Counted from the first letter of the stretch, positions 32,114-41,860 are shown. The stretch is DNA of 64,000 nt from Taklimakanibacter sp049323275 (GCA_049323275.1 JBMOOM010000089.1:124001-188000); one strand, 5' to 3'. The notes: generated by a model from the sequence alone, not told the origin. Translations and numbers: made by a program.

Positions 32114-32657
32114 CGATCCGCTCCTGAAGACGGCGCAGCGTCCGTCCGAACACCGCTTTTTCATCGAGGGCCCGCGCCAGCGTGAGCGCGCCCTGGATGC
32201 CGATCACCGCCTCCTCCGCCGCCGCCTTGGCCAGCCGCGGCTCGAGTCCGGAGCGGACCAGCGCCCCTTCCAGCGCGATGATCCAGCGCTTGAAATAACC
32301 CCGGATGATGCCGGCGAAACGATCGCGTGTCTCGTCCAGCGCGAAAGCGCCGATGAGGCAGATGCGTCGGCCTGAGTGGAAATAGCTGTCGACGCATTTC
32401 CACATGCGCGCGATCGCCTCGCAGGGCTCTTCCCGCTCCAGGGGCTCGAAAACCTGTGTCACGAACCAGCGATCGACATGGGCCAGGATCTCGGCCGCCA
32501 TCTCCTCCTTGCCGCCCGGAAAGAAGTGATAGAGGCTGCCTTTCGAAAGTCCGGTGCGCGCCGTAATGGCGCTGAGCGAGGCGCCCTCATAGCCCAGCTC
32601 GCGAAACACTTCGGCGACGAGCGGGATCACATCGGCCTTCTCGAAGACCTCGCGCAT
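32091..32657 (-). CDS. TetR/AcrR family regulator
   Basis: 188 residues. The helix-turn-helix is ELGYEGASLSAITARTGLSKGSLYHFFPGGKEEM. The ligand domain is short, of the YcdC/Tet_C_27-like kind. Its ATG directly abuts the stop of the DUF1348 gene, so the two are one operon, and the palindrome at 33155-33172 is its likely target. Confidence 0.88.
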   Translation of the reverse strand: MREVFEKADVIPLVAEVFRELGYEGASLSAITARTGLSKGSLYHFFPGGKEEMAAEILAHVDRWFVTQVFEPLEREEPCEAIARMWKCVDSYFHSGRRICLIGAFALDETRDRFAGIIRGYFKRWIIALEGALVRSGLEPRLAKAAAEEAVIGIQGALTLARALDEKAVFGRTLRRLQERIVISLPAP

Positions 32658-33122
32658 CTAGAGGCCCAGTTCGGAAAGGCCCGGATGATCGTCGGGGCGG
32701 CGTCCGAGCGGCCAATGGAATTTGCGATCGCTCTCTTTGATCGGCATGTCGTTGATCGAGGCGAAGCGGCGCTGCATCAGGCCCGAGGCTGCGAATTCCC
32801 AATTCTCATTGCCGTAGGAGCGGAACCAGTGGCCGCTGTCGTCGTGCCATTCATAGGCGAAGCGCACCGCGATGCGGTTGGCGGCGAAGGTCCACAGCTC
32901 CTTGATCAGCCGGTAATCGAGCTCGCGCGCCCATTTGCGGGTGAGGAATTCGACGATCTGCTGGCGCCCGGCCGGAAATTCGGCGCGGTTCCGCCACCGG
33001 CTGTCCTCGGTATAGACGAGCGATACCCGTGCCGGGTCGCGGCTGTTCCAGCCATCCTCGGCCATGCGGACCTTGGCGGTGGCGGTTTCGAGGGTGAAGG
33101 GCGGCACCAGAGCGGCGGACAT
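32658..33122 (-). CDS. SnoaL/NTF2-like DUF1348 protein
   Basis: 154 residues from the ATG at 33122, preceded by CAGGAGAT. The segments VYTEDSRWRNRAEFPAGRQQIVEFLTRKW, WTFAANRIAVRFAYEWHDD and HWFRSYGNENWEF are diagnostic of the DUF1348 family of small alpha/beta barrels. Function unknown; its partnership with TetR suggests a stress or xenobiotic response. Confidence 0.9.
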   Translation of the reverse strand: MSAALVPPFTLETATAKVRMAEDGWNSRDPARVSLVYTEDSRWRNRAEFPAGRQQIVEFLTRKWARELDYRLIKELWTFAANRIAVRFAYEWHDDSGHWFRSYGNENWEFAASGLMQRRFASINDMPIKESDRKFHWPLGRRPDDHPGLSELGL

Positions 33123-33154
33123 GTCGATCTCCTGTATAAACCAATTAACACACA

Positions 33155-33172
33155 CTAAACTGATCGGTTTAG
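33155..33172. promoter_or_regulatory. Probable TetR operator upstream of DUF1348-tetR
   Basis: CTAAACTGATCGGTTTAG is palindromic except for one symmetric pair. A half-site (TAAACC) lies nearby at 33137. It is 33 bp upstream of the first gene, the right place for autorepression. Confidence 0.55.
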
Positions 33173-33223
33173 ACCCGCAAGAGAAACCGGCTTGAGGCCG
33201 TTGAAGCTGGTCGTCTTTATGTG

Positions 33224-33236
33224 TAGACAATAGACA
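33224..33236. promoter_or_regulatory. GntR half-sites upstream of the regulator
   Basis: TAGACAATAGACA: the first 8 bases are the exact complement of ATTGTCTA, the half-site found in the two palindromes at 41884-41929 in front of the ABC operon. It is 40 bp upstream of the GntR start and indicates autoregulation. Confidence 0.55.
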
Positions 33237-33276
33237 GAGTCGACATCTCCCCGTCACTGCGCATCCGGATCCTTGA

Positions 33277-34041
33277 ATGCCCGCCCCAGCCGCCAGGAAG
33301 AAGAAATCCGAACCGACCATCGTCCTCGACGGCAACGGCCCGATCTACAAGCAGATCGAGCGCGCCGTGCGTGGCGAGATCCTGAGCGGCCGCTGGCCGC
33401 CCGGCCATCGCATCCCGCCCGAGCATACGCTTCTGCAGTGGTTCTCGACGACACGGGCCACCGTCAGCAAGGCCCTCACCAAGCTGACGGAAGCGGGATT
33501 GCTCGAGCGCCGGCGCAAGCAGGGCACGATCGTCGCGCAGTCGACGGAATCGCACGCCGTCATCGGGTTCCTCGACATCCGCAAGGAGATCGAGGCCAAG
33601 GGGCGCGAATACAGCTACCGGGTGTTGCGCTCGGCCAGGATCGTCGCCGGCCCCAAGACCGCCGCCTGGCCGGAAGTGCCGGCCGGCACGCCGCTTCTGC
33701 ATCTGCAGGCGGTTCATAGCGGCTTCGGTAAGCCGGAGGTCCTCGAGGAGCGCTTCATCAATCTCGAGGCCGCCCCGGAGGCCGTTCATGCCGATTTCGA
33801 GGCCGAGACGCCCAATATCTGGCTCTTGGCGCGTCTGCCCTGCACGCGCCTGCGCCATTCGATCAAGGCCGAGATCGCCACCGCCGAGCAGGCCCAGCAA
33901 TTGCAGATTCCGGTGAACGGCCCCCTGCTCGTCTCCCGCCGCCGCACCTGGGCCGACGCGCTGCCCGTCACCTGCGTGAAGCTCGTCTATCCGGGTGATC
34001 GCAATGAATTCGTCGGCGAGTTCAATCCGCTGGAGTCTTGA
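33277..34041 (+). CDS. GntR/HutC family regulator with UTRA domain
   Basis: 254 residues. The winged helix is GPIYKQIERAVRGEILSGRWPPGHRIPPEHTL with STTRATVSKALTKLTEAGLLERRRKQGT. The UTRA effector domain follows. Operator half-sites shared with the ABC operon at 41860 suggest it controls that importer. The M24 peptidase gene begins 6 bp after it. Confidence 0.92.
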   Translation: MPAPAARKKKSEPTIVLDGNGPIYKQIERAVRGEILSGRWPPGHRIPPEHTLLQWFSTTRATVSKALTKLTEAGLLERRRKQGTIVAQSTESHAVIGFLDIRKEIEAKGREYSYRVLRSARIVAGPKTAAWPEVPAGTPLLHLQAVHSGFGKPEVLEERFINLEAAPEAVHADFEAETPNIWLLARLPCTRLRHSIKAEIATAEQAQQLQIPVNGPLLVSRRRTWADALPVTCVKLVYPGDRNEFVGEFNPLES

Positions 34042-34047
34042 GGCGAC

Positions 34048-35187
34048 ATGAGTGAGCTGGCGCGCCGCAACCGCAAAAGACTGCTCGATCTCGTCGGAAC
34101 CGCCGACATGCTGATCGTCGCCACGACGCCCGAGCATGTCTTCTACTGCAGCGGCTACCGCAGCATGAGCTACGACACCGATCCCGCGACGCGCATGGCC
34201 GTGGTCTTCGATGCGGACCGCGGCATTCTCGTCGGCCATAAGGCGGATCACTGGGCGGCCGTCGAGGCGATGGGCGATGCGCTGGACTATTTCGCCTATG
34301 GCACCTTCTTCTTCGACGAGCGCGACAGGACGCCGTCGGCCGACTTCAAGAGCTTCGACGAAGCCCTCCTCGCCGCGGTCGGTCAGCTCGCGGGCGGCAA
34401 GCGGGGCATGGTCTTCGATCGCGCGTCGGACGATCTGGCGAGGATTCTCACCGGTACTCTTGCCGGAGCCAATGGCTCGGCCATGTTCCGGCGCGCCCGC
34501 GCGATCAAGAATCCGCTTGAAATCGACCTCATGCGCGAAGCCTCCGCCTTGACCGAACGCGCCCTGGCGCGGGCGTTCGAGGAAGCCCGCGTCGGCATGA
34601 CCGAAGCCGATCTGACCGCGATCATCTCGTCGGAGATGACCACGCAAGGCGCCCAGCCCGGTTTCGTCGTCGTCACGGCAGGCGAACGCAGCGCGCTGGC
34701 CGATGCCTATTCGACGACCCGGCGCCTGCGCGCGCACGACATTCTCCGCGTCGATATCGGCTGCCGCTACAACGGCTATTGGTCCGACACGGCGCGCAGC
34801 GCCTTTATCGGCGAGCCGCGCCCGGATGCGCTCGCCGCCTTCCGGGCGACGGCGGCGGGTCAGGATATCGGCCGGAAGCTGGTCAGGCCCGGCATATCGA
34901 CGGATGTCATATTCCGCGAAACCGTCGCCACGGTGCGCGACTCAGGCCTTCCCGACTACCGGCGCCATCACGTCGGCCACGGCCTCGGCCTCGAGTCGCA
35001 TGAATATCCGACGATCTCGGCCGCCAACAATGTGATCCTCGAGCCCGGCATGGTGTTCTGCATCGAGGCGCCCTATTACCGGCCGGGCTGGGGCGGCGTG
35101 ATGACCGAGGATACGATGGTCGTTACCGCGGAAGGCGCGGAATTCTTCACCCATCTCTCCCGCGATCCCATCATCATCGCCGCCTGA
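34048..35187 (+). CDS. M24 family metallopeptidase (Xaa-Pro aminopeptidase/dipeptidase-like)
   Basis: 379 residues. The N-terminal creatinase-like domain (VFYCSGYRSMSYDTDP) is followed by the pita-bread domain with all metal ligands: VDIGCRYNGYWSDTAR (two Asp), HHVGHGLGLESHEYP (His), FCIEAPYYRPGWGGVMTEDT (two Glu). It hydrolyses an N-terminal or amide bond in a small peptide or derivative. Co-transcribed with GntR; convergent with the ABC/aminotransferase operon. Confidence 0.9.
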   Translation: MSELARRNRKRLLDLVGTADMLIVATTPEHVFYCSGYRSMSYDTDPATRMAVVFDADRGILVGHKADHWAAVEAMGDALDYFAYGTFFFDERDRTPSADFKSFDEALLAAVGQLAGGKRGMVFDRASDDLARILTGTLAGANGSAMFRRARAIKNPLEIDLMREASALTERALARAFEEARVGMTEADLTAIISSEMTTQGAQPGFVVVTAGERSALADAYSTTRRLRAHDILRVDIGCRYNGYWSDTARSAFIGEPRPDALAAFRATAAGQDIGRKLVRPGISTDVIFRETVATVRDSGLPDYRRHHVGHGLGLESHEYPTISAANNVILEPGMVFCIEAPYYRPGWGGVMTEDTMVVTAEGAEFFTHLSRDPIIIAA

Positions 35188-35192
35188 ACAGC

Positions 35193-36419
35193 CTACCCTC
35201 GGTCGAGGATGGTGAACGCCGCCTCGACGAAGCGATCGACCTCTTCGATGCTGTTCGACAAGCTCGGCGAGACGTGAATGCCTTTCAGCGACGGGTCTTC
35301 ATCGACCGCGAAAGCGAGGACATGGATGTTGAACTCATCGAACAGCGCCTTGGTGAAGGCGGCGTTCTCCATGCCCTCGACCGTGAAGGCGCCGAAGCCG
35401 GTGCCGGGCTTCGCCTCGATATCGGTGAGGATACGGACCCGTTCATGGGCGCTCAGCGGTACGACCCAGCGCTCGCGCATATAGCGCAGACGCGCCGACT
35501 TCTCCTCCTGCCCGATACCGCGATTGAAGTCGATCGTTTCGGGTATCGCGGCCGGCAGCGCCTTGAAGACAGAGCCTACTTCCTCGAATTTCTCGATCGA
35601 TGACGCCGGCTTGTTCGACCAGCTCGCCCACAGCGGCCAGACATCGGCGATCCGCTCACGCCGGACATAGAGGAAGCCGGTGCCGCGCGGCCCGAACATC
35701 CATTTATGCAGGCAGGCGGCGAAGGCGTCGCAGCCGATCTCGTCCAGGCGGAAACAGATATGTCCCGCCGAATGGGCACCGTCGATGAAGGTGAAGATGT
35801 CTTTGCTGCGCGCCAGCGCCGCGATCCTGGCCGCCGGCAGCACCTGGCCGGTGCGCGCCACGACATGTGGGAAGGTGATGAGGCGCGTGCGCGCGCTGAT
35901 CAGCCCTGAAAACGCCGCGACGACCTCCTCGTCGCTGGCTCGGCCGAAGGGAATGTCGGCAAGCTTGACCACGATGCCCTCGCGCTCGGCGCGCTGGCGC
36001 AGAATGGCGAGATTGGAGTCGTAGCAATATTTGGTGGCGATGACCTCATCGCCTGCTTTCAGCGTCAGCCCGTTGAGAACGGTGGCGATGCCTTCCATGG
36101 CATTGCGATTGAGCGCGATCTCGTCGTCGCCCGCACCGAAATAATCGGCCAGGAGCTTGCGGATCCGCGGCGACGATCCGCTCTCCTTCAGCTCGCGGAA
36201 CGGCTCATGCACATCGAGCTCATAGGACAGCGACAGGTCGACCAGCGACCGGACCCGGTCGCGCACCTGCGCCGGCGCCGCCCCGCGCCTGGTATTGACG
36301 AGCTGCGTATGCGTATACATGGGCTTCATCAGCGCCCGCACCGAGCTCCAATAGGTCTCGTCATCCGGCGCCCTCTTCAAGGCAGGGACAGCGGTGGCGA
36401 TATCGTTCTTCAGCAACAT
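35193..36419 (-). CDS. Class V aminotransferase, isopenicillin-N-epimerase-like
   Basis: 408 residues. FTFIDGAHSAGHICFRLDEIG and AACLHKWMFGPRGTGFLY (PLP lysine in LHKW) identify the fold, and the gene belongs to the isopenicillin N epimerase-like branch. Last gene of the operon: it begins 30 bp after DppF-like. May epimerise or deaminate an amino acid released from the imported compound. Confidence 0.88.
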   Translation of the reverse strand: MLLKNDIATAVPALKRAPDDETYWSSVRALMKPMYTHTQLVNTRRGAAPAQVRDRVRSLVDLSLSYELDVHEPFRELKESGSSPRIRKLLADYFGAGDDEIALNRNAMEGIATVLNGLTLKAGDEVIATKYCYDSNLAILRQRAEREGIVVKLADIPFGRASDEEVVAAFSGLISARTRLITFPHVVARTGQVLPAARIAALARSKDIFTFIDGAHSAGHICFRLDEIGCDAFAACLHKWMFGPRGTGFLYVRRERIADVWPLWASWSNKPASSIEKFEEVGSVFKALPAAIPETIDFNRGIGQEEKSARLRYMRERWVVPLSAHERVRILTDIEAKPGTGFGAFTVEGMENAAFTKALFDEFNIHVLAFAVDEDPSLKGIHVSPSLSNSIEEVDRFVEAAFTILDRG

Positions 36420-36449
36420 GCGAAGGCTCCCGGAATAATCGAAAGAGAT

Positions 36450-37454
36450 TCAATGGACCCTGGGGGCGATCACCTCGCCCCGATGGACCTGCTCGGCGAT
36501 GACGCAGGCGGCGCTGTGGTCTGAGGACAGCGCCACCGTCGCGGGCTCGTTCACGGCGCATATCTCCATGGCCTGCGGGCAGCGGGTGCGGAACCGGCAT
36601 CCGGACGGTGGATTGGTCGGGCTCGGAATGTCGCCTTTCAGCACCGGCGCCTCGCGCAAAGCCTCGATCCGCGGATCGGCGCTCGGTACCGAGGCGAGCA
36701 GCGCCGAGGTATAGGGATGGCCGGGGCGCGCATAGACGTGGAGCGATCTTCCCGCCTCGATGACCTTGCCGAGATACATGACATAGACGCGCGAGGCGGC
36801 CTGGCGCACGAGCGCCAGATCATGGGCGATGAACAGGCAGGCGACGCCCAGCTCCTTCTGCAAGGTGAGGAACAGGTTCATGACCTGTGCCCGGATTGAA
36901 AGATCGAGGGCGCTCACCGGCTCGTCGCAGATGAGGACGCGCGGCTCGACTGCCAGCGATCGCGCAATGGCGACGCGCTGGCGCTGCCCGCCGGACAGCT
37001 CGCGCGGATAGCGCTCGGCGAGCACCGCCGGCAGGCCGACCTGGTCGAGCAGCTCGAGGATGCGCCGGCGCTGCTCCGTGCGGTCGGCGACGCCACGGAT
37101 GATCAGGGCCTCGCAGATGGCCTCGCCGATCGTCTGCCGGTCGTTGAGCGAAGCATAAGGATCCTGGAAGACATATTGGATGGCGCGCCGGGTCTCACGC
37201 AGCTTGCGGCCGCTGAGCGTGCCGAGATCGATGCCGTCGAGCAAAACACGCCCGCTTTGCGGCTGCTCCAGGCCGACGATCGAGCGGCCGAGCGTCGACT
37301 TGCCGCAGCCCGATTCACCGACCAGCCCCACGATCTCGCCGGCGTTGAGATGGATGCTGACGCCATCGACCGCCTTGACCCACTTGCCGCGCTGGACGCT
37401 TTTGAAGCGGGTGACGAGGTTCTCGACTTTGAGCAGAGCGGCATCAGCCGGCAT
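36450..37454 (-). CDS. Peptide ABC transporter ATP-binding protein (DppF/OppF-like)
   Basis: 334 residues. Walker A is GLVGESGCGKSTLGRS, the signature is ELSGGQRQRVAIARSL, Walker B is VLICDEPVSALD, and the C-terminal oligopeptide domain (TNPPSGCRFRTRCPQAMEIC) carries a cysteine cluster. Overlaps DppD-like by 11 bp. Confidence 0.94.
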   Translation of the reverse strand: MPADAALLKVENLVTRFKSVQRGKWVKAVDGVSIHLNAGEIVGLVGESGCGKSTLGRSIVGLEQPQSGRVLLDGIDLGTLSGRKLRETRRAIQYVFQDPYASLNDRQTIGEAICEALIIRGVADRTEQRRRILELLDQVGLPAVLAERYPRELSGGQRQRVAIARSLAVEPRVLICDEPVSALDLSIRAQVMNLFLTLQKELGVACLFIAHDLALVRQAASRVYVMYLGKVIEAGRSLHVYARPGHPYTSALLASVPSADPRIEALREAPVLKGDIPSPTNPPSGCRFRTRCPQAMEICAVNEPATVALSSDHSAACVIAEQVHRGEVIAPRVH

Positions 37455-38451
37455 GGAGGGCCTCGCTGGAACGATTCATGATGGGACAGGCGGCGAGGAC
37501 GCGGCGATCGTCCGTGACCGCCAACACCGGACGCGTCGCCTCGCAGCTGGCGACGGCGTGCCGGCAGCGCGCGACGAAGGCGCAGCCCGGAATGGGCGCG
37601 CCCAGGACCGGCGGCATGCCGGGCAATCCACGAAAGGCGGAGCCGGGAAGATCCTCAGGCCTTGGGATCGCATCGATCAGGCCCATCGTGTAGGGATGGC
37701 GCGGCGCCGTCAGCACCGTCTGCACCGGGCCGTATTCCATCACCCTCCCTGCATACATGACGGCAAGACGTGACGCGATGCCGGCGACGACGCCCATGTC
37801 GTGGGTGATGAGCACCATCGCCATGTTGAGGCGCCTCTGCAGGTCCTTGAGCAGAGAGATGATCTGCGCCTGCACGGTGACGTCGAGCGCCGTCGTCGGC
37901 TCGTCGGCGATGAGGAGCTTGGGCTCGGCGGCGATGGCGATGGCGATCATGACGCGCTGGCGCAGGCCTCCCGACAGCTCATGCGGATATTGCCGGAGGC
38001 GCGCCTCGGGATCGGACATGCGCACCATCTTGAGGAGATCGAGCGCCCGCGCCTCGGCCTGTGTGGAGGTGAGACTCAGATGCAGCTCGGCGACCTCGGC
38101 GATCTGCCGGCGGATGGTACGGGCCGGGTTGAGCGCGCTCATAGGGTCCTGGAAGATGACGCCGATCGACCCGCCGCGCAGCTTGCGGAGCGCCTCCTCG
38201 TTCATGCCCACCAGCTCCTTGCCGTCGAAGCGGATGGAACCCGAGACATGGATGCTGACGCCAAGCGGCATCAGGCCCAGCGGCGCGAAATTCAGCACCG
38301 TCTTGCCGCTGCCGCTCTCGCCGACAATGGCGAGCGTCTCGCCGGCTGCGACCGAATAGGAGACCTGATCGACCGGACGCAAAGCCGAGCGGGCGGTGAA
38401 CAGATCGATCGACAGATCGCGGACGGTCAGGATCGAGGACGGCGTGCTCAT
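37444..38451 (-). CDS. Peptide ABC transporter ATP-binding protein (DppD/OppD-like)
   Basis: 335 residues from the ATG at 38451; the longer open frame to 39171 is a shadow of the permease. Walker A is VGESGSGKTVLN, the signature is LSGGLRQRVMIAIAIA, and Walker B is LLIADEPTTALD. Starts in ATGA overlap with the DppC-like stop. Confidence 0.94.
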   Translation of the reverse strand: MSTPSSILTVRDLSIDLFTARSALRPVDQVSYSVAAGETLAIVGESGSGKTVLNFAPLGLMPLGVSIHVSGSIRFDGKELVGMNEEALRKLRGGSIGVIFQDPMSALNPARTIRRQIAEVAELHLSLTSTQAEARALDLLKMVRMSDPEARLRQYPHELSGGLRQRVMIAIAIAAEPKLLIADEPTTALDVTVQAQIISLLKDLQRRLNMAMVLITHDMGVVAGIASRLAVMYAGRVMEYGPVQTVLTAPRHPYTMGLIDAIPRPEDLPGSAFRGLPGMPPVLGAPIPGCAFVARCRHAVASCEATRPVLAVTDDRRVLAACPIMNRSSEALHAG

Positions 38452-39338
38452 GCTGCTTCCTTTGCCCACAAAGCCGCGGTCAGCTGCCGCTTGCGCAGGA
38501 CCTTCGCAGAGAGCGGAGTCGGCACGCGATTCAGGGCCACCGCCTCGCCCAGGAGATTGAAGCCGATCACCACCGCGGTCAGTGCGAGGCCGGGCAGGAT
38601 CACCTGGCGCGGCGACGCCTCGAGATAAGGCAGCGCGTCGACGAGCATCTGGCCCCATTCGGGCGTCGGCGGCTGGATGCCTAACCCTAAGAAGCTCAGC
38701 GTGGCGATGGCCAGCGCGACGGCGCCCGCATCCGCCGTGGCGTAGACGAGCACGGCGCCGAGCGTCGTCGGCAGCAGATGCTTGAAATAGATGCGCCACG
38801 GGCTGGCGCCGAGGACGCGCAGCGATTCGATATGCGGGCGGTTCATCACATTGACCGCGACGGCCCGGCTGATGCGGGCGCTGCCCGGCCACCAGGCGAG
38901 CGCCAGCGCCAGGATCATGTTCCAATAGCCGGTGCCGAAGATGCCGATGACGGCGAGCGCCACGATGAGGCTCGGCATGGCGAGGCCGACATCGACGATG
39001 CGCATCAGCCCCTCCTCCACCCACCCGCGCCGGTAGCCGGCAATGGTGCCGATGGTGACGCCGACCGACAGCGCCAGGATGAGAACGAGGCTCATGCCGA
39101 CGACTGAGGTGCGCGCGGCGGCGATCAGCCGGCTCAGCGTGTCGCGGCCGAGGTGATCGGTCCCCAGCCAATGGGCAAAGGACATATCCTGGTTCGCCTG
39201 CAGGAGATCCTGGGCGTTGGGATCATGCGGCGTCAGCCAGGGCGCGAAGGCGCCGAGGAACAGGAAGACGGCGACCGCGCCGACCGCGACTTTCGGCATG
39301 CCGGCGAGAGTGGAAAGGAAAGCGCGCAGGAATTTCAT
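38448..39338 (-). CDS. Peptide ABC transporter permease (DppC-like)
   Basis: 296 residues from the ATG at 39338. WLGTDHLGRDTLSRLIAAARTS is the conserved DppC/OppC N-terminal block, and ESLRVLGASPWRIYFKHLLP is the EAA loop. Six inner-membrane helices. Confidence 0.94.
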   Translation of the reverse strand: MKFLRAFLSTLAGMPKVAVGAVAVFLFLGAFAPWLTPHDPNAQDLLQANQDMSFAHWLGTDHLGRDTLSRLIAAARTSVVGMSLVLILALSVGVTIGTIAGYRRGWVEEGLMRIVDVGLAMPSLIVALAVIGIFGTGYWNMILALALAWWPGSARISRAVAVNVMNRPHIESLRVLGASPWRIYFKHLLPTTLGAVLVYATADAGAVALAIATLSFLGLGIQPPTPEWGQMLVDALPYLEASPRQVILPGLALTAVVIGFNLLGEAVALNRVPTPLSAKVLRKRQLTAALWAKEAA

Positions 39339-39340
39339 TG

Positions 39341-40276
39341 TCAGCTCCCTTGGCGCCTGAGCTTGGGGTCGGTGAAGATCATGCCGATATCGACCAGTAG
39401 ATTGAGAAGAATGAAGAAGGAGATGAAGATCAGCAGGCAGGCCTGCACGACCATGAAATCGCGGAAGCGGATGCCGGTGAGGAAGAGATCGCCGACGCCG
39501 TGCCAGGCGAAGAGCGGCTCGACCACGACGGCGCCGACCACCATCACGCCGGTCTGGGCGCCGAGCGCGTTGATGTAAGTAGGGGCGATATTGGGCAGCG
39601 CGTCGCGGAAGAGAATGGCGCGCCGGTTGAGCCCCTTGGCGACGGCGGTGAGCGCGAAGGGACGCGCCATCGCCTCTTCGAGCCCGACCCGCACCACCCG
39701 GCTCAGGACCGCGGCCGGCAGAAGCCCGATGGTGAGCCAGGGCAGGATCCAGCTCGCCGGTCCCGCGAGCCCGAAAGTCGGCACGAGGCGAAGCTCGACC
39801 GCGAAGCCATAGATCAGCAGGGCGCCGACGAAGAAGGATGGCATCGAGGCGCCCAGCAAGGCGACGCCGCGGCCCGCCACATCCGGCCACTGCCGTGGCC
39901 ACATGGCACCGGCAAACCCGAAGACGATACTGAGCAGCAAAGCGACCGTGCCGCCGCCCGCCACCAGCATAGCGGTCACCGGAATGCGGCTCGCCAGCGC
40001 GGGACCTACTTCCTCGCCCGTCTTGTAGGATATACCGAGATTGCCGGTGAGCGCGCCCGTGAGCCATCCGGCGTAACGCACCGGGATGGGATCGTTGAGC
40101 CCGAGCTCCTCCTCGATCTTCTGGATGTCGGCGAAGCTCGCATTGGGCGATCTCAATTCGGCGATCAGCACCGCGATATTGCCGGGCGCCGACACGACGA
40201 GCGTGAAGCACAGCAGGGTGGCCAGGACCAGCAGCACCAGCGAGTTGCGGACCCGGCGCGAGACCAGAGAGAGCAT
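39341..40276 (-). CDS. Peptide ABC transporter permease (DppB-like)
   Basis: 311 residues with N-terminal helix SLVLLVLATLLCFTLVVSAPG and the loop IEEELGLNDPIPVRYAGWL, typical of DppB/OppB. The EAA loop is TAVAKGLNRRAILFRDALPN. Begins 3 bp after the binding-protein stop. Confidence 0.94.
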   Translation of the reverse strand: MLSLVSRRVRNSLVLLVLATLLCFTLVVSAPGNIAVLIAELRSPNASFADIQKIEEELGLNDPIPVRYAGWLTGALTGNLGISYKTGEEVGPALASRIPVTAMLVAGGGTVALLLSIVFGFAGAMWPRQWPDVAGRGVALLGASMPSFFVGALLIYGFAVELRLVPTFGLAGPASWILPWLTIGLLPAAVLSRVVRVGLEEAMARPFALTAVAKGLNRRAILFRDALPNIAPTYINALGAQTGVMVVGAVVVEPLFAWHGVGDLFLTGIRFRDFMVVQACLLIFISFFILLNLLVDIGMIFTDPKLRRQGS

Positions 40277-40279
40277 GGC

Positions 40280-41860
40280 CTAGCCCTGCTCGCTCAAAGT
40301 GATGCCTTCATAAGGAAGATCATATTCGGTCGAAGGCGGCGTGAATCCTTTGACGCGTGGCGAATGCGCCCAGATCGAGGGCACATAGAGCAAGGGCGCC
40401 ACGGCCGCCTCCGCATGCAACCAGTCATAGATGTTCTGCAGCGCGGTTTCGATATTCGCTTCCGAGGCCTGCATCACCCCGGTCACCAGCGGGTCGAGGT
40501 TTTTCGCATCGACGAAGAGCTTGCCGTCGACGCCATTGTCATAGGTCGACAGGAACAGGCCGACGATGCTGCCGAAAGGCTCATAGGGCGCGCCGAAAGT
40601 GAGGAAGAACGCCATGTCGTATTTGCGCGCCGGAATATCGCTGTGGCGCGACGCGTGATCGATCGAGCGGATCGTCAGGTCGATGCCGATCTCCCTGAGC
40701 TGCGCCTGCATGACCTCGGCGACCGCGCGCGAGCCGGCGATCTGCTCCTCGCTCGCGACGAGCTCGACGGCGAGCGGCTTGCCGTCCTTCTCGCGGATGT
40801 CATCGCCGGTCCATCCCGCCTCCTCCAGCAGAGCCTTGGCGGCGGCGACATCGCGCGCCGGGATGTCGACGCGCTTGCCGGCCATCGGCACGGTCGGCGC
40901 GAAGAGATTGCCCGCCGGCTGCGCCAGCCCCTGATAGAGCACCTGCGCGATCGCCGCGCGATCGAAGCCGATATTGATCGCCTTGCGCACCCGCGCATCC
41001 TTGAGCGCCGCATTGCGATCGGGATTGAAGCCCAGCACGATGGTGGTCGTGCCGGTCTCGACCGACACGTCGATGCCGGCCTTCTTGAGCGTCGTCGCCT
41101 CATTGGCGGTGAGCGGCGCCAGGAAGTCGCCGCCGGTGAGATCGATCTCGCCGGCCCGGAGCGCCGCCATGCGGCTGCGCGAATCCGGCAATACCTTGAG
41201 CTCAAGGCGTTCGAAGGTCGGCTTGTCGCCCCAATAGCCGTCGAAGCGGCGGAACGAGCTGCCTTCATTGGTGGCGCTGTCCTGAATCCAGGGTCCCGTC
41301 CCGACCGGCGTCTGGTAGTTGCCGTCCTTGTCGACGGATTTGGGGCTGAGGAAACGGCTCGGCCGGATGAAGGACAGCTCATTGAGCAGCCCCAGCACCG
41401 GCTCCTTGAACCGGATCTCGATCATATGCTCGTCGACGATCTTCTTGGCCTGATAGGCGCGCGACAGATTCATCCAGTTCTGCGCGTCCTTACCGATCCA
41501 GCGATCGAGATTCCACATGCAGCTCTCGGCGTTCCACGGCGTGCCGTCCTGGAAGGTGACGCCCTGGCGCAGCTTGAGGCGCAGAAGCTTACCGCCTTCC
41601 TCGAGCGTCCATTCGGTGGCGAGGCAGGCTTGCGCCTCACCATTATGGCCGTAGCGGATCAGGGGCTCGAAGATGAGATCCTGCACGCCCCACAGGCCGG
41701 CATATTTATGCGGATTGAGATCGCCGGCCGGCTTCATGATCGCGACCGTCAGCGCTCCGCCGCCGGCGGTCTGAGCGAAGGAGGAGAAGATCGGGAATAC
41801 TCCAAAGGCGGCTGGCGTGGCGAGCATGGCCTTGAGAAAGATGCGTCTGGACGTCGTCAT
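40280..41860 (-). CDS. Peptide/solute-binding protein (SBP family 5), Tat signal
   Basis: 526 residues. The N-terminus TSRRIFLKAMLATPAAFGVF is a twin-arginine signal, so it is exported folded to the periplasm. Family 5 blocks include TEWTLEEGGKLLRLKLRQGVTFQDGTPW and KAINIGFDRAAIAQVLYQG. First gene of a six-gene operon (binding protein, two permeases, two ATPases, aminotransferase), controlled by the GntR-type operators just upstream. Confidence 0.92.
   Translation of the reverse strand: MTTSRRIFLKAMLATPAAFGVFPIFSSFAQTAGGGALTVAIMKPAGDLNPHKYAGLWGVQDLIFEPLIRYGHNGEAQACLATEWTLEEGGKLLRLKLRQGVTFQDGTPWNAESCMWNLDRWIGKDAQNWMNLSRAYQAKKIVDEHMIEIRFKEPVLGLLNELSFIRPSRFLSPKSVDKDGNYQTPVGTGPWIQDSATNEGSSFRRFDGYWGDKPTFERLELKVLPDSRSRMAALRAGEIDLTGGDFLAPLTANEATTLKKAGIDVSVETGTTTIVLGFNPDRNAALKDARVRKAINIGFDRAAIAQVLYQGLAQPAGNLFAPTVPMAGKRVDIPARDVAAAKALLEEAGWTGDDIREKDGKPLAVELVASEEQIAGSRAVAEVMQAQLREIGIDLTIRSIDHASRHSDIPARKYDMAFFLTFGAPYEPFGSIVGLFLSTYDNGVDGKLFVDAKNLDPLVTGVMQASEANIETALQNIYDWLHAEAAVAPLLYVPSIWAHSPRVKGFTPPSTEYDLPYEGITLSEQG

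Noticed and set aside
38452..39171. N-terminal extension of the DppD-like frame
   Set aside because: It lies over the DppC-like permease in another frame; ABC motifs start only after the ATG at 38451, which is ATGA-coupled.
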